A stretch of 64,000 bases of DNA from Paulinella micropora (Eukaryota; Cercozoa; Imbricatea; Euglyphida; Paulinellidae), in NCBI GenBank assembly GCA_019918135.1, contig WBZZ01004056.1, positions 92,501-156,500 on the forward strand, in the 5' to 3' direction. Made by a program: the position numbers and the translations under genes. Under the pieces are notes generated by a model. The model was not told the DNA's origin and ran no database searches. It saw only the letters and a program-made list of their open reading frames with translations. This document shows, piece by piece, positions 41,017-51,169 of this stretch (position 1 is its first letter; each line of letters opens with the position of its first letter).

Positions 41017-42235
41017 AGACCATAACGGTAGGTTGGAGTTGCGATCGAAACGAATCGTAACAGATGGTTGACCAAATGATGTGTAAATAAGTATAAAAAG
41101 AAAATGAATCAAAGAGATTGCAGATGTAGATCAATGCGCGATATGTGCGTGCGTATATTATCAACGCATTGATCAAGATAGTATCAACATGCAGAGGCAG
41201 GACGGATAGAGTTGTAGGCATCACCCCCCGGATAGCAGGTAAAAAGTACCTTTTCCTGGTGACAGGTGCACCAGCTTGTTTTTCAGTATTATTTGTCCGA
41301 ATTGGACCTTATGCCATTTTATTCCTGGTCTGTTGCAGTTTTCCTTTTTGGCTTCACTGAGCTAATACAACGAGACATCATTCTCATTCTTGAGGACTGT
41401 GTTTGGTTGTATTACCGACTTTTTACGAGCTATCGTTGGGGGCATTACATTTGGAGTCCACATCACTAGGGTGATTTCTTTCTGCTTTGCCACACAGGCA
41501 ACAGAGTGAATTTTCACTGACCTGTCTCACACGGGGACGTCAGACGAAAACAAATACTCCAACACAGCTCCCTCATAACTCTTTCACAAAACAAATAATT
41601 TGATTGGTCTCAAGCAGGTGTCTCGTACCCTCTAGCCCAATCAGTATCTGTGTGCTCACAAGGAGACATCAGATACAAACTCTCTGTCGTTCTTGCTGTT
41701 CTCACACAGAGACCAAGAAGAAGGAGGTGGACAGAAGAGTGAAGGAACACACACAAAACACAAACAAGCATAGGGACAGGAGCACAACACTTTACCCTTC
41801 TAGTTTGTGCATTTATCTGCATTATCTCACACATACGTCAGAGTATTTTTGCAAATCTCTGATCGTTTTCTAAAGGTAGGTCTGAGAACCTATCCGACCG
41901 ACTGTCGACTTCTCAAGGAGAGCTTTTCTAGCTTCTCTATTACTATCTGTGTGTAGGTCCAAGTGCCTCATACTAGATACAATATAGAAAAGAAGGAGGA
42001 GAAAGTAATCTGAGTAAGGAGAACAAGAAATCGGAGAAAGTCTCAAAGACTATTTTTCTCAAACAAAAACAAACATACAAACAGTGTTTCATAGAGGACA
42101 GGGAATCTTATCCTACCCTCTCTATTAGTTTCTCTCTTCACTAGTCAATCGACTGAAGGAGGAACAGAACACAAACGAACAAAAACCAAACATAGGAGCT
42201 GACACTGTCCTCCTGTTGATCACTACTACGACATC

Positions 42236-43402
42236 ATGTCGACAGAGACCGCCGAAGTGAGTGAATTCTCGGAGGAAGATCAAAGAAGAGAAGAAGAAGA
42301 AGCAGGAGGAGGAGGAGGAGGAAGAGGATTGAATGAAGGAGGAGGAGGAGGATTGAATGAAGGAGGAGGAGATGAAGGAGTAGGAGGAGGAGTAGAAGAG
42401 GGCTGGGATGATGAAGGAAGATATGGAGGAGACGAAGATGAAGGAGGATTTGAACAAGAAGAGACGGGAGGAGGAGGAGCATATGGTAATCCCTTACCAC
42501 CTGCCTACACGGGAGGAGGAGGACGAAAAATGATTGACTTGATTCATAGTGATGGAGAGGAGATCACAGTGGAGGAACAACAGTGGGTGCAAGACCACTA
42601 TGACCTCACTAAAAAAGAGTTTGATAACAAGATGGGGGTAGAGAAGGATACCTATGTGTGGATCCCTCAGGATCAAAGAAGAGAGAAAAGTCGTGCTAAA
42701 AAGGATGTCTATATCCTATTATCAAACACAGAAGGAATATTGCCAGCCATGGGGACTATGGTTATATGCGCCAGCACTGGCGGAGGCAAATCAGTTATGA
42801 TTTGTAATCTACTCGCCAAAAAGAACATGTTGAAAGGTTTTTATGATAGAATAGTCGTATTTTGCTTAAGCCCGTGCCCGATTTTAGAAGACACTCTCAA
42901 GTTAAAAAAAGAAGACATAATCAAAGAGGATAAACCTGAGTTAATGAGAGACATATTAACTAAACAAAAAGAACTGATTAAAACTAAAGGTTTTAAGAAA
43001 GCACCAAAGATATTACTGTTATTGGATGACATCGCACAAAGTAAGACTTTTCTTAAGTCAGAAGTGCTCACCGAGTTGTTTTTCGCTTCAACACATGCTA
43101 AAGTGTCAGTCTGGGTAGCAACGCAGAGTTATACACAACTCCCACGAAGAATAAGAATTAATTGCCATTGGATGATTATTTTTAACGGAGTAAGGAGAAG
43201 CGAACTTGACAGACTGGCAGATGAATATGAAAGCACTTTTCTCACCAAAAAAGAATTTTACAATATGGTTAAATATGCTACGGCAGAACCTTATTCATTT
43301 CTAGCAATTAATAATACGGCTAGTGATAGAACAACCCAGTTTAGAAAGAATTTCTCTACTATATTACGATTAAATAAGGATAGAGATATGACCAATTTAT
43401 GA
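42236..43402 (+). CDS. Chimeric packaging ATPase with foreign N-terminus (unit 3)
   Basis: 388 aa. The first 165 residues are unlike the other copies: an acidic and Gly-rich low-complexity start (EEEEAGGGGGGRG) and a segment with IHSDGEEITVEEQQWVQ. From EGILPAMGTMVICASTGGGKS onward it is nearly identical to the ATPases at 23453 and 62215, with Walker A, LLLLDDIA Walker B and VATQSYTQLPRR. The boundary lies near 42728 at a point homologous to the native gene (a short resemblance continues just upstream), so recombination inside the ATPase gene or fusion with host coding sequence are both possible. The frame is open throughout. Confidence 0.75.
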   Translation: MSTETAEVSEFSEEDQRREEEEAGGGGGGRGLNEGGGGGLNEGGGDEGVGGGVEEGWDDEGRYGGDEDEGGFEQEETGGGGAYGNPLPPAYTGGGGRKMIDLIHSDGEEITVEEQQWVQDHYDLTKKEFDNKMGVEKDTYVWIPQDQRREKSRAKKDVYILLSNTEGILPAMGTMVICASTGGGKSVMICNLLAKKNMLKGFYDRIVVFCLSPCPILEDTLKLKKEDIIKEDKPELMRDILTKQKELIKTKGFKKAPKILLLLDDIAQSKTFLKSEVLTELFFASTHAKVSVWVATQSYTQLPRRIRINCHWMIIFNGVRRSELDRLADEYESTFLTKKEFYNMVKYATAEPYSFLAINNTASDRTTQFRKNFSTILRLNKDRDMTNL

Positions 43403-43417
43403 TTGAATTCAATCATA
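43398..43417. terminator. 20-bp palindrome over ATPase stop codon (unit 3)
   Basis: Identical to 24351-24370, including the TGA stop inside and the following repeat of ACTAATTTATAAACTAATTC. Confidence 0.5.
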
Positions 43418-43473
43418 AACTAATTTATAAACTAATTCAATTAAAAAGTTTTTTTGTTTCATAATAATATAAT

Positions 43474-44055
43474 ATGTCAGCACAGAAACTATATGCGACC
43501 CCTTATCATCAAGCAATGTCAATTTGGTATAAAGAAAATGGACAAGGCAAACTCACAACAATTCGTAAGGGAACATCCGAACATGTGGCAATCAAAAAAA
43601 TAGAAGAAGATATCAAGAGTGGCAAGATTAAAAGTCAAATCCGTCCAAAAGCACCTAGGGGAAAGAAAACACTTAACGAACCTATCGCCAGCGGACAACC
43701 TGACCAAATGCCAGACGAAGCATTGAAAAGAAAAGCACCAGACATAGCATCGGCAAATAATTCAACTCCCGAACCAAATGCCAAACCTGTTGAAATGTCT
43801 CCAGCACCTAAGGTTGAACATTCTTTACCCAAATCTGTCAATCCAACTCCTGTTTCTGTGCCGACAAAAACTACCACAACACCAGCAAGCAAGATAGAAG
43901 CAATAGAAGATGCTACTCCACCGCCACCTAAGGAAGTTGCGCAAACTAATGACATTAATATAAATCAAGCCATAGCGGATTTAAAGAAAATGAAAGAAGA
44001 AAGAATTACACACAAGAATTTACAAATCATGAAAAAAATAATTAATGCTAATTGA
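43474..44055 (+). CDS. Conserved basic virion-associated protein, IRKG family (unit 3)
   Basis: 193 aa. N-terminal domain nearly identical to the unit 2 copy (YATPYHQAMSIWYKENG), a shorter Pro-rich linker with ATPPPPKEVAQTN, then the conserved helical end (ITHKNLQIMKKI). It lies 71 bp after the ATPase stop. See the copy at 24450 for functional arguments. Confidence 0.65.
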   Translation: MSAQKLYATPYHQAMSIWYKENGQGKLTTIRKGTSEHVAIKKIEEDIKSGKIKSQIRPKAPRGKKTLNEPIASGQPDQMPDEALKRKAPDIASANNSTPEPNAKPVEMSPAPKVEHSLPKSVNPTPVSVPTKTTTTPASKIEAIEDATPPPPKEVAQTNDININQAIADLKKMKEERITHKNLQIMKKIINAN

Positions 44056-44069
44056 TAAAATATATTTTA

Positions 44070-44094
44070 AAGTTAATTTAAATTAAATTAACTT
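44070..44094. promoter_or_regulatory. AT-rich 25-bp palindrome
   Basis: AAGTTAATTTA and its inverted complement around a short centre, 11 bp before the next start codon. Member of the four-copy family. Confidence 0.5.
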
Positions 44095-44105
44095 ACATAT
44101 ATATA

Positions 44106-44504
44106 ATGATTAAAAACACGTATGCCTCCAATAGATTGTCTAACGAGTTTATTAACAAACTCAACGAAGGAAACCGACCCGCGAGTGATGGATTTCAACT
44201 AAATCAGTTTGAATTGTGGAGTAGCAATGGTGCCCCATTAGTTAATCAACCATTAACCGAATTTGGCGACCTTGTCTCACATGAGAAGAGCACCATTCAA
44301 AACACATTAACCGACATTTCTGATAGCAAAGAAAAAGGAGATGTTGTTGATTTGGACACCGCTGTTAGCAGTTTGGCTTACTTGAAGAAAGCGGTTCAAA
44401 ATGCTGAGGCAAGAGAGTTTCAATTGACTTCACCACAAGATGCGAGACTTGACAATATACAGAATTCAGTTGATATTATTAAACAATCCGTTTCAGGTGA
44501 ATAA
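44106..44504 (+). CDS. Conserved small protein preceding MCP (unit 3)
   Basis: 132 aa, with FQLNQFELWSSNGAPLVNQP and SSLAYLKKAVQNAEAREF conserved against 25082 and 61149. Substitutions cluster in the N-terminal 25 residues. It is expressed just before the capsid gene. Confidence 0.65.
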   Translation: MIKNTYASNRLSNEFINKLNEGNRPASDGFQLNQFELWSSNGAPLVNQPLTEFGDLVSHEKSTIQNTLTDISDSKEKGDVVDLDTAVSSLAYLKKAVQNAEAREFQLTSPQDARLDNIQNSVDIIKQSVSGE

Positions 44505-44579
44505 ATAATTATTTTTAATTTCTATTATTTTTTTATTAGTATAATAAGCAGTGTAATTTCTACAACCACAACAACAAAA

Positions 44580-46007
44580 ATGGAAGGAAAGGATAGTAAA
44601 AACACGGAGGAGTTGATGACCCTCAACAACCTCAGGTATGAGTTGCCAGCAAATCTAGCACTCACTGAGCAGGGGAGTATCTTTAAGAAGAACTTCGCCG
44701 ACCAGCAGACTTATACCAGTGCATCGGGGACTGAAATGATTTTTACACTACAGGCAAGCACTGATTTTGTTTTATGGAAAAAATTGTTATTTAACATTTG
44801 ACATTAAGGCCGACGGGTTGGTGGCTACTGATGGAAAAGATAATGTTGCTTGTGCTCTTGGTTTCCAGAATACTCCCGCAACTGCTATTTTTGAAAGATT
44901 TTTGTTGGAAAGTAAGGATGGTAGCGAACTTGAACGAATTGAAGATTTGAACAAGATGGTGCGAAATATTCTCCCGTGGCATTATCCATTTGATTATCGT
45001 CGGCAGGCACAAATGTCTGGACAAAGAGAAAGTGTTGATGTTATGGCTAGCACTACAGACGACGCAGTTGCTTACTTTGCGGTCAATGTCCCCACTGCTG
45101 GTAGTGTTGCGACTGGTAATGCTTTGAGAGTTTGTATTCCTCTTCATTACTTCTCGGGGGTGTTTAATGAAGAAACTCTCATTCCTCCCTCTCTAATAGT
45201 GGTATGAGGCTTCGTCTGACATTTGCTCCACCTCAGGAGGCACTTACCATTATTGGAACCACTGATGCTAAGGTTCTTGCTGGATTCTCTGGAACGGCTC
45301 TCACTTATACCATTAACAACCCAGTTATAATGTTGGAGACATTCTCACTCGCTCCCGCCGTCCAGAGAAATATTATGGAACAGATGGGTAGCAAGGATAG
45401 GCTTCCATACACTTATGAAACATATTACAACCAAAAGGCGAACCCGGGGACATTGGATGATTATAATCTTCAAGTGAATAAAGCCGTTGCTCGTGCTCAG
45501 TGCTTGTATATCATCACTCAAAATGTAATTGCGGATAATGCTAGTATTGATAACTTGGGAACGGCGCAAATGCCTTATAGACAATATCAATGCCGTATTG
45601 GTGATTGGTATGCTCCACAGCAGAAGATGGAAATCGGTGGCACTACTGATACACTTGCTTCAGTTCAGCGAGGATGTGCGGAGTTGTATATTAACAATCT
45701 CCAAGCAACTATGGGTATTCGCGATGCTTACATGTCTTCATCTGTTTCTCTTGAAAACTTTCGTAAGTATTATTCCGCTACGGGAGTTTCCGCTACTGCT
45801 ACAAATGGTGGTTTTGCTACCATTATCCAGACACTCAATCAATCGCCCCACATTGGAGCATCTGGTCTTGCAGTTAATAACTCACGAACTGCGGAAATTA
45901 CTATTCGTTATGCGGAAGATTATAATGCTAATCGTGCCATCACTGCTTGGTTGAAATATGTCAAAGTTGCGTCTATCTATCCGTCTCGCTGTGTCGTAAA
46001 ACAATAA
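44580..46007 (+). CDS. Major capsid protein, double jelly-roll type (unit 3, frameshifted)
   Basis: About 475 aa when read across frames 44580-44801, 44767-45207 and 45204-46007. The first break is an extra T in GTTTTATGG near 44772 relative to unit 4; the second is a lost base near 45192 (CTAATAG). The sequence has the beta-rich composition and order of Polinton-like virus capsid proteins (TEQGSIFKKNFADQQTY, FERFLLESKDGSELERI, PSLxxGMRLRLTFAPP, QCRIGDWYAPQQKMEIGG, CVVKQ end). Identification rests on position, length and association with ATPase and penton; fold recognition would be decisive. Both breaks may be sequencing errors. Confidence 0.75.
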
Positions 46008-46049
46008 AAAAATTAAAAATTAGAATAATATATCATTTATAATATAGCA

Positions 46050-46846
46050 ATGTCTTTTACTATCTCCAATCTTGAAGACGAAAAGCGAACAAAAAAAATT
46101 TCCTCCTTCGTGTCTCCTCAAGCGATAAAACAGAATCCAAATCCGCTTCTACTCACAATGGCCGTTTCGTCGTTGATTTACCAGCAACTGGCCGTAATAT
46201 TGATATAATCAGTGCTTATGTCGTTAAGAGTATCTCTATTCCAAATGTTTTCCCAAACATACCGAGTTATGCCAACACTCTCACATTGATTAAAACAACT
46301 GGATCGGCTACAAAAACGGCAATCGTAACAGCAAATCAATACACCATTGATACATTTATTACCGCTCTTCAAACTGCGATTAATTCAGCAATTACCCCTA
46401 ACTCCGTAGTTATAACTTTGAACTCCGTTAATAAATTGAATTTTGCTTTCACTGGTGATACGTATGCTTTTGATTACGATAACAGCACGATTAGCGATAA
46501 GATAGGATTAACTGCCGATATCTCGGCGGCGGCGAGTAGCACGATGCAGTCTATAGTCAATCTAATTGGTGAAACTGCCGTTTATGTCCATAGCCGTGCT
46601 TTAAATCAGTCTGGTTTAGTTGAAGCAAATGGTAATTTCTCTGTCGTTGGTAAATGTAATTTAGACAAGCCCTATGGAGTCCAGTGCTACTTTGAGAGTT
46701 CTAATGATGTCGCCGATTATGTGCCATTTAATACGACGAAAAGTTTAAGGTCTATTGATATTGTCATTAGAAATGCGGGCGGTGAAGTTTTGGAGGTTCC
46801 TTTGAACTTTGAGGTTTCAATTCTGCTCAAGGTGTATCATGCTTAA
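46050..46846 (+). CDS. Minor capsid (penton) protein, single jelly-roll (unit 3, frameshifted)
   Basis: 265 aa in the intact copy at 58799. Here one base is missing near 46090 in an A8 run, so the first 15 or so codons are out of frame with the rest. Conserved C-terminal features: YVHSRALNQSGLVEANG, GKCNLDKPYGVQCYFES, DYVPFNTTKSLRSIDIVIRN and a hydrophobic last strand. This pattern is seen in penton proteins of Polinton-like viruses, always following MCP. It forms the vertices of the capsid. Confidence 0.8.
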
Positions 46847-46892
46847 TCCTATCGGTTTATTTACATTTGGACTATAATTTCCCTTATTATAT

Positions 46893-47078
46893 ATGATATT
46901 TTTGGACAATATAGATAAATTGTTTAAGTTGATAACGGCTGTCAACGAGTGCCGTTTGAAACAAAAAAAAGATATAATCCCGTGCGGGACTAATATGGAT
47001 CAGTTTTATCGGTATTTAAGGAAATACCATGCACCAATTGTTGAGGAAATGACAAAAAAACAAATATTAACAATCTAG
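46893..47078 (+). CDS. Small basic protein after penton (unit 3)
   Basis: 61 aa: MIFLDNIDKLFKLITAVNECRL and a C-terminal FYRYLRKYHAPIVEEMTKKQ. The start lies in a TATATGATATT context. The mirror copy at 58573-58752 differs in an A run and ends a little earlier. Conserved in position; function unknown. Confidence 0.5.
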   Translation: MIFLDNIDKLFKLITAVNECRLKQKKDIIPCGTNMDQFYRYLRKYHAPIVEEMTKKQILTI

Positions 47079-47137
47079 CAGTAGAGATAGAAAAAAGTTT
47101 GAAAGCCTGTATTTTTGAAAGTGTGTATTTTTTTTGT

Positions 47138-48369
47138 TTAAATCTGGTCTTCAATCCAGTTCAATGAAGCGTAAATGCTCGCCGTTCCACCGCTCGTTAA
47201 TTGTGCGGATATGGTAAATGTTTTGCTTGTTCCTATCTTGATATTATATTGAGACAAATCAATGTACATGGACAACCAGCAGACAGCACATATGTAAATA
47301 TCACACTTCCACCCGTTCTTGTCGTCCCCGCCGTATCTACTTCGGCTAATGATGTGTTTGTATCGTAATTGCTGTATGATGGTGTTCCTCCCAATGTGGT
47401 ATTAAGAATAATTCTCACAATACATGTTTTAGTATCTGTATTGCTGACACATAAATTCTCAAAATATATTATGTTATAGTTTGTTTTGCTGTTGAATGTG
47501 GCGCGGTTTCTAATGGTAAATATGGCATTCTCAGTTGCTCCTATAGTTTTGACATTGTCATACGAGTTAGTTATAGCAATAGTCCGATCAATATTCCCTT
47601 CAACTGCCAAAAACATGCTCGCCGTTTTCATTACAACGGATTGAAGGCTTGATGAATATGCTTTTGCATAAACAGCAAATGCCGCCTGATCCAATGATGG
47701 AGTGGTAGCAGTGCTCGCGTATTTAATCGCATGAATTACTTCCATTCGGCCAGTTCGCGGGTTTTCAACTTTGAATGTAATCTGACCGCCACCCAGATAT
47801 TGGAGGACTATTTCAAACACGTTCAATTTAGTGAAATCAATCGCGGGGAAGTTTCCCGTATTATCACATTTATCAACATTCCACTCATACTGACTAACCA
47901 CATTTTCAACACTCCCCGCCGTTCTTACAACAGACATTCCCGAGTTTGATTGTCTAAAACATAAATTGTCTGCTGGTGTGCCTATGCCGATATCGCAATT
48001 TAAGGTAGTCGCGGTGGTAGATGATGGAAATAATGCGGAAAATCTAGCAACCAAGCCCATGCCACTTCTATATTTTGCTCTCTCTATAGTCGTAATCTGT
48101 GCGGTTGAATTACCTGAGGCCGATGTGGTCAAAACCGCCATTGAATTAGCAGTTGATACCACTCCGCCGTTTGTTTCTGTTTTGTCAAAGAAACGTGTAT
48201 TAATACCATATGTAAATACATTTTGTAATACTGGCGATAAAGTGGCCGTTCTCAATTCTCCGAAGGCCGTTGTTGGTAAAGCATCTTTAATATTATCTAT
48301 TGATAAAGAAGATGATGACGATGTAGATGATGACGATGGAGTGCTCGTGCTTTGACCAAAAAGGTTCAT
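47138..48369 (-). CDS. Putative surface spike protein, MNLFGQS family (unit 3, frameshifted)
   Basis: About 410 aa. The continuous frame 47233-48369 ends early; a second frame continues to SIYASLNWIEDQI and a stop at 47138. Ser-rich N-terminus (MNLFGQSTSTPSSSS), then a beta-sandwich-like domain with RAKYRSGMGLVARFSALF, GIGTPADNLCFRQSN, CDNTGNFP and GGGQITFKVENPRTGRM. Similar domains are widespread in phage and virus surface proteins; binding or adsorption is likely. It is convergent to the small gene at 46893 and divergent from the Cys-motif gene. The unit 4 copy has a different break at the same end. Confidence 0.65.
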
Positions 48370-48379
48370 TTTATATTCA

Positions 48380-48404
48380 AAGTTGATTTAATTTAAATCA
48401 ACTT
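48380..48404. promoter_or_regulatory. AT-rich 25-bp palindrome in divergent promoter
   Basis: AAGTTGATTTA with its inverted copy between the spike (-) and Cys-motif (+) genes, followed by TATATTATATAAAAC before the ATG at 48419. Confidence 0.55.
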
Positions 48405-48418
48405 ATATTATATAAAAC

Positions 48419-48694
48419 ATGTCAGTTATTATTAAAGAATTGCCCGCGGATATCGTTGGCCACATTAAAACATTTGTTTATGCAGAAATGCCCCTGCCGA
48501 AATATACAGAAGAATTTTGCAATATATGTGGCTTGTCTCGCACATTCCGGTCGCATCCTCCGATTATAGCAGGCAATATCTATGGTGTGGATAGTATTGA
48601 GTTTTTCACAATCTGCTCCATTAAATGCTACAGGCGAGAGTCTAATCTTAGACTAAAATATGGAGAGCCCCCATTGATTGTGGTTAAGTATTAG
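48419..48694 (+). CDS. Small protein with CxxC...CxxxC motif (unit 3)
   Basis: 91 aa. FCNICGLSRTF and ICSIKCYRR give two Cys pairs about 40 residues apart, as in a small zinc-binding domain. The N-terminus KELPADIVGHIKTFVYAEMP resembles an F-box-like or poxvirus-type helical start, weakly. Identical copy at 56946-57221. It overlaps the 3' end of the recombinase gene by 11 bases. Confidence 0.6.
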   Translation: MSVIIKELPADIVGHIKTFVYAEMPLPKYTEEFCNICGLSRTFRSHPPIIAGNIYGVDSIEFFTICSIKCYRRESNLRLKYGEPPLIVVKY

Positions 48695-49979
48695 CCTTCT
48701 TTTTAATTCTAGCACTTCTTCTTAATGGTGCTTTTGTTTCATCTTCTTGTGGCTTTTCCTTCTTCTGCTTTACAAACTCATTGACGAGCACTGCTCCTAT
48801 CCCGCTTAATTGTCGTAGTTTAGTATTTGTTATTTGCCCTTCGTAATCGTTCCATATTTTTTCCAACAATTCAAGTTTATCTGCACGGCTCGCTCTCTTT
48901 CCTAATGGTTCATATTTGCTTTCCTCTTCTCCGTTTTCGCTAACATTAGTTAAATTCAAGTATAAATCTATCTTTCTTCTTAACTCTTCAAGTTCTGTTT
49001 TAATCCCTTCTGCTTTAATCTCCTCAGGGTCGGCCACATTTACCCATGAATACGAAAAACTTGTCATCATATCGCCGTGTCCCAGCACATTGCTTACCCA
49101 TGTGTTATAGTTCTCCAACTTTGGATTGGCAAAATTGGAATAAGATAAACTTGCATACAACTTTCTCAGCATACTGCTCTTCTGTTTATAATTCTCCAGC
49201 CACGGAAAGATTTTAATTATTCGTTTGTTTAACTCATTGTTTTTTTGTTTGTCTAATTGCCCGTCATCGTTGATAATAACCGCTTTCTTTTTCTTGAAAT
49301 GATTTCTAATTGAATTTACTTTATCAATTACAAATTCGGGAGTAAAAAGAATAACTGGCCTTTCTGTCCAATTCTTCTTTTGCCCCTCCCGTTTCTTCGC
49401 TAGATTATTCACTCTTAACCAACTCGGCTGATCAGGGATTAATTCATATGTATTCTTATCAAATATCTCTACGGGGCGGGCACCAGTTGCTATCATTAAT
49501 GATAGCAGTTTCATATAGACATCATCGCTCATGATCATTTCATTCATTTTCGCCATCACATCCCGCACATCTATTTGTATTTTTTCTTCATTTTTCTGCT
49601 TCACATCTTTCTTGTATCCTTCTACGATTTCAATTCTTTCATCTTCGTTCAAATTGAAGTATTTATCTAGTTTAGACATTTCATAAACTTTTTCACTTTG
49701 ATTTGGCTTAATTGCCTTCATTCTAACTTCAGATATTCGTTGTCGTCTTGATTGCAAATTCGGATATATTAAGACATACTTGGGGTAAATAACTTTTAAT
49801 GCTTCAAGTGCTTCTTCGTCAGTAGTTTTGTTAGAAAATAATAACATTATAGAATTATGAAAGGCGATTGACGGCTTATGGTCACTATCAAAATGATTAG
49901 ATACAACATTATAATTTTTTTGTTCTGTGTCTGCTACTTTTAATTGCCTCACAAACTTTCTATCACTCTCACTCCACAT
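48684..49979 (-). CDS. Tyrosine recombinase, telomere-resolvase-like candidate (unit 3)
   Basis: 431 aa. Catalytic residues in order: R168 in IATGARPVEIF, candidate Lys near 195-202 (AKKREGQKK), R272 in SSMLRKLYA, H301 in VLGHGDM and Y310 nine residues later in SFSYSWV. In ordinary integrases box II begins HxLRHxxA; here the His is absent and LRKLYA stands in its place, which from memory of TelK/TelN/ResT alignments is closer to telomere resolvases. A C-terminal region follows with a basic tail (RRSARIKKK). It lies about 2.5 kb from the hairpin terminus. It could alternatively be a conventional integrase. Confidence 0.8.
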   Translation of the reverse strand: MWSESDRKFVRQLKVADTEQKNYNVVSNHFDSDHKPSIAFHNSIMLLFSNKTTDEEALEALKVIYPKYVLIYPNLQSRRQRISEVRMKAIKPNQSEKVYEMSKLDKYFNLNEDERIEIVEGYKKDVKQKNEEKIQIDVRDVMAKMNEMIMSDDVYMKLLSLMIATGARPVEIFDKNTYELIPDQPSWLRVNNLAKKREGQKKNWTERPVILFTPEFVIDKVNSIRNHFKKKKAVIINDDGQLDKQKNNELNKRIIKIFPWLENYKQKSSMLRKLYASLSYSNFANPKLENYNTWVSNVLGHGDMMTSFSYSWVNVADPEEIKAEGIKTELEELRRKIDLYLNLTNVSENGEEESKYEPLGKRASRADKLELLEKIWNDYEGQITNTKLRQLSGIGAVLVNEFVKQKKEKPQEDETKAPLRRSARIKKKANT

Positions 49980-50053
49980 TGACTGACCGGTGTATATTAA
50001 ACAAGTCTATATTTTTTATAAGTAATAAATAATATCAAAAGAAAGAGATTTAA

Positions 50054-50512
50054 TTAACGAATTTTCACGACCCAATTCACTAGGGCTGCCTCGTGATTCA
50101 ACTTGGCCAAAGCAGTGAGGCTGTTGAAAATAATCAACTCCTCCTGCTCACCTCTCCCCTTGGATACCAGAAAGAAGTATTTGTATTTGGGTTCTTTGAA
50201 AGTGGTATCATACTTTGCCTTTCCGTAAAGGCAATCGGGGTTTTCGTTGTGAGAGGATTTCCTCTCAAACAATTTAATAGTTTTCGGGGCTTTGATAAAA
50301 GCCTTTGACATCTCAACGTATTTACCCGCAGTGGTTAAAACCACTCGGGACAGGTTGCCGAAGTTCATCCACGGACGAGGAATGACTTCTTTGCCTTCTG
50401 CAGGCGAAGGCGAAGGCACCACGGCTTTGCCTTCTGCTTCCTCCTCCTCTTCTTCCTCCTCCTCGCGCTCCAAACCCATGGCCTCCATTTCTTCTGCGAG
50501 TTCCTCCGACAT
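50054..50512 (-). CDS. Acidic protein of unknown function near terminus (unit 3)
   Basis: 152 aa from the Met after the TCGCAG-type leader (MSEELAEEMEAMG). Glu-rich segment, Pro/Ser linker (VVPSPSPAEGKEVIPRPW), then a conserved C-terminal domain with FGNLSRVVLTTAGKYVEM and KYKYFFLVSKGRGEQEEL. The mirror copy at 55128 is almost identical. I do not recognise it. The upstream leader ends like a splice acceptor (pyrimidines then TCGCAG), a curious feature. Confidence 0.6.
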   Translation of the reverse strand: MSEELAEEMEAMGLEREEEEEEEEEAEGKAVVPSPSPAEGKEVIPRPWMNFGNLSRVVLTTAGKYVEMSKAFIKAPKTIKLFERKSSHNENPDCLYGKAKYDTTFKEPKYKYFFLVSKGRGEQEELIIFNSLTALAKLNHEAALVNWVVKIR

Positions 50513-50613
50513 TGTCTGCGATAGAAAAAAACAAAAGACAAAATTTCTTTGAAAGATAAAAGGCTTTCGCCCCATTTTTTTTGGTTTTTTATTTGTGTTT
50601 CTTAACACATGTA

Positions 50614-51105
50614 TCATTCGTCCCTAAGACCGCGGTTCATGTTAGCAGTCCCCTGCTCAATATCATCTTCGTCAGAAGAAAAAACAGAAATAGAATTTGA
50701 GATTACATCTTCAAATGAATTCCCGAGCAATATGAAATTTTCTAGACGATTTATTTCCGAAGCAGAAAGTGATTTATTTTTTTGACGAAATTCCTCAAAT
50801 TTCTTAAGGTTTTCGTCTATTTCTTTCACCTTCATTTTTCTTTTGCGAGAAATTGATAGATCATTTTCCCGTTTATTTTTACCTCGGTTTATTACGTCTA
50901 GTCTTTTTTGTATTGCTCTCTTTTTAGGCATTAGGGCATTCTTTTTTTTAGTGAGCAATGATATCTGACGATCAATTTTATTTATTTTCTCATCAACATT
51001 AGTAGCATCTATTTCAAGAACGTAGGCTGAGCGACGAGTGATATCGTATACTTCACTCCAGTCTTCTTCCGTCCTCTCTGACGGCTTCACGAGCGCTTCC
51101 GACAT
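50614..51105 (-). CDS. Coiled-coil protein near terminus (unit 3)
   Basis: 163 aa. MSEALVKPSERTEEDW, then a long basic coiled coil (NKIDRQISLLTKKKNAL, RKRKMKVKEIDENLKKF) and an acidic Ser-rich end (FSSDEDDIEQG). Its relatives are at 54538 and, more distantly, 36133. It is followed on the same strand by the acidic protein, with a GGC-GAAA-GCC stem between. Possibly a DNA- or telomere-associated protein, only because of its constant place next to the terminus. Confidence 0.6.
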   Translation of the reverse strand: MSEALVKPSERTEEDWSEVYDITRRSAYVLEIDATNVDEKINKIDRQISLLTKKKNALMPKKRAIQKRLDVINRGKNKRENDLSISRKRKMKVKEIDENLKKFEEFRQKNKSLSASEINRLENFILLGNSFEDVISNSISVFSSDEDDIEQGTANMNRGLRDE

Positions 51106-51169
51106 TCTGCGAAAGGTGATTTATGCCACGAAAAGCCAAGAAAACCAAGAAACTTGGTTTTTGGTTGCA

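Larger units (their letters stand above)
36860..42235. other. Host-like DNA with few recognisable genes
   Basis: Higher GC, long pyrimidine tracts ending in AG, poly-C runs and no viral hallmark. Frames at 37241-38383 and 38139-38884 overlap possible exons but no family is recognised. Repeats of GACCGGAAACCGG/GGAGACCGGAAATAGCGG type occur at 39620-39700. A short frame with GRCHYCRD and a basic tail at 39114-39350 could be the end of a DNA transposase; this is a guess. The interval 41470-42235 may be the 5' region of the chimeric ATPase gene. Confidence 0.4.

Noticed and set aside
50322-50534. Gly/Arg-rich reverse frame overlapping the acidic protein
   Set aside because: Out-of-frame reading of a purine-rich Glu stretch; the acidic protein frame is longer and conserved.
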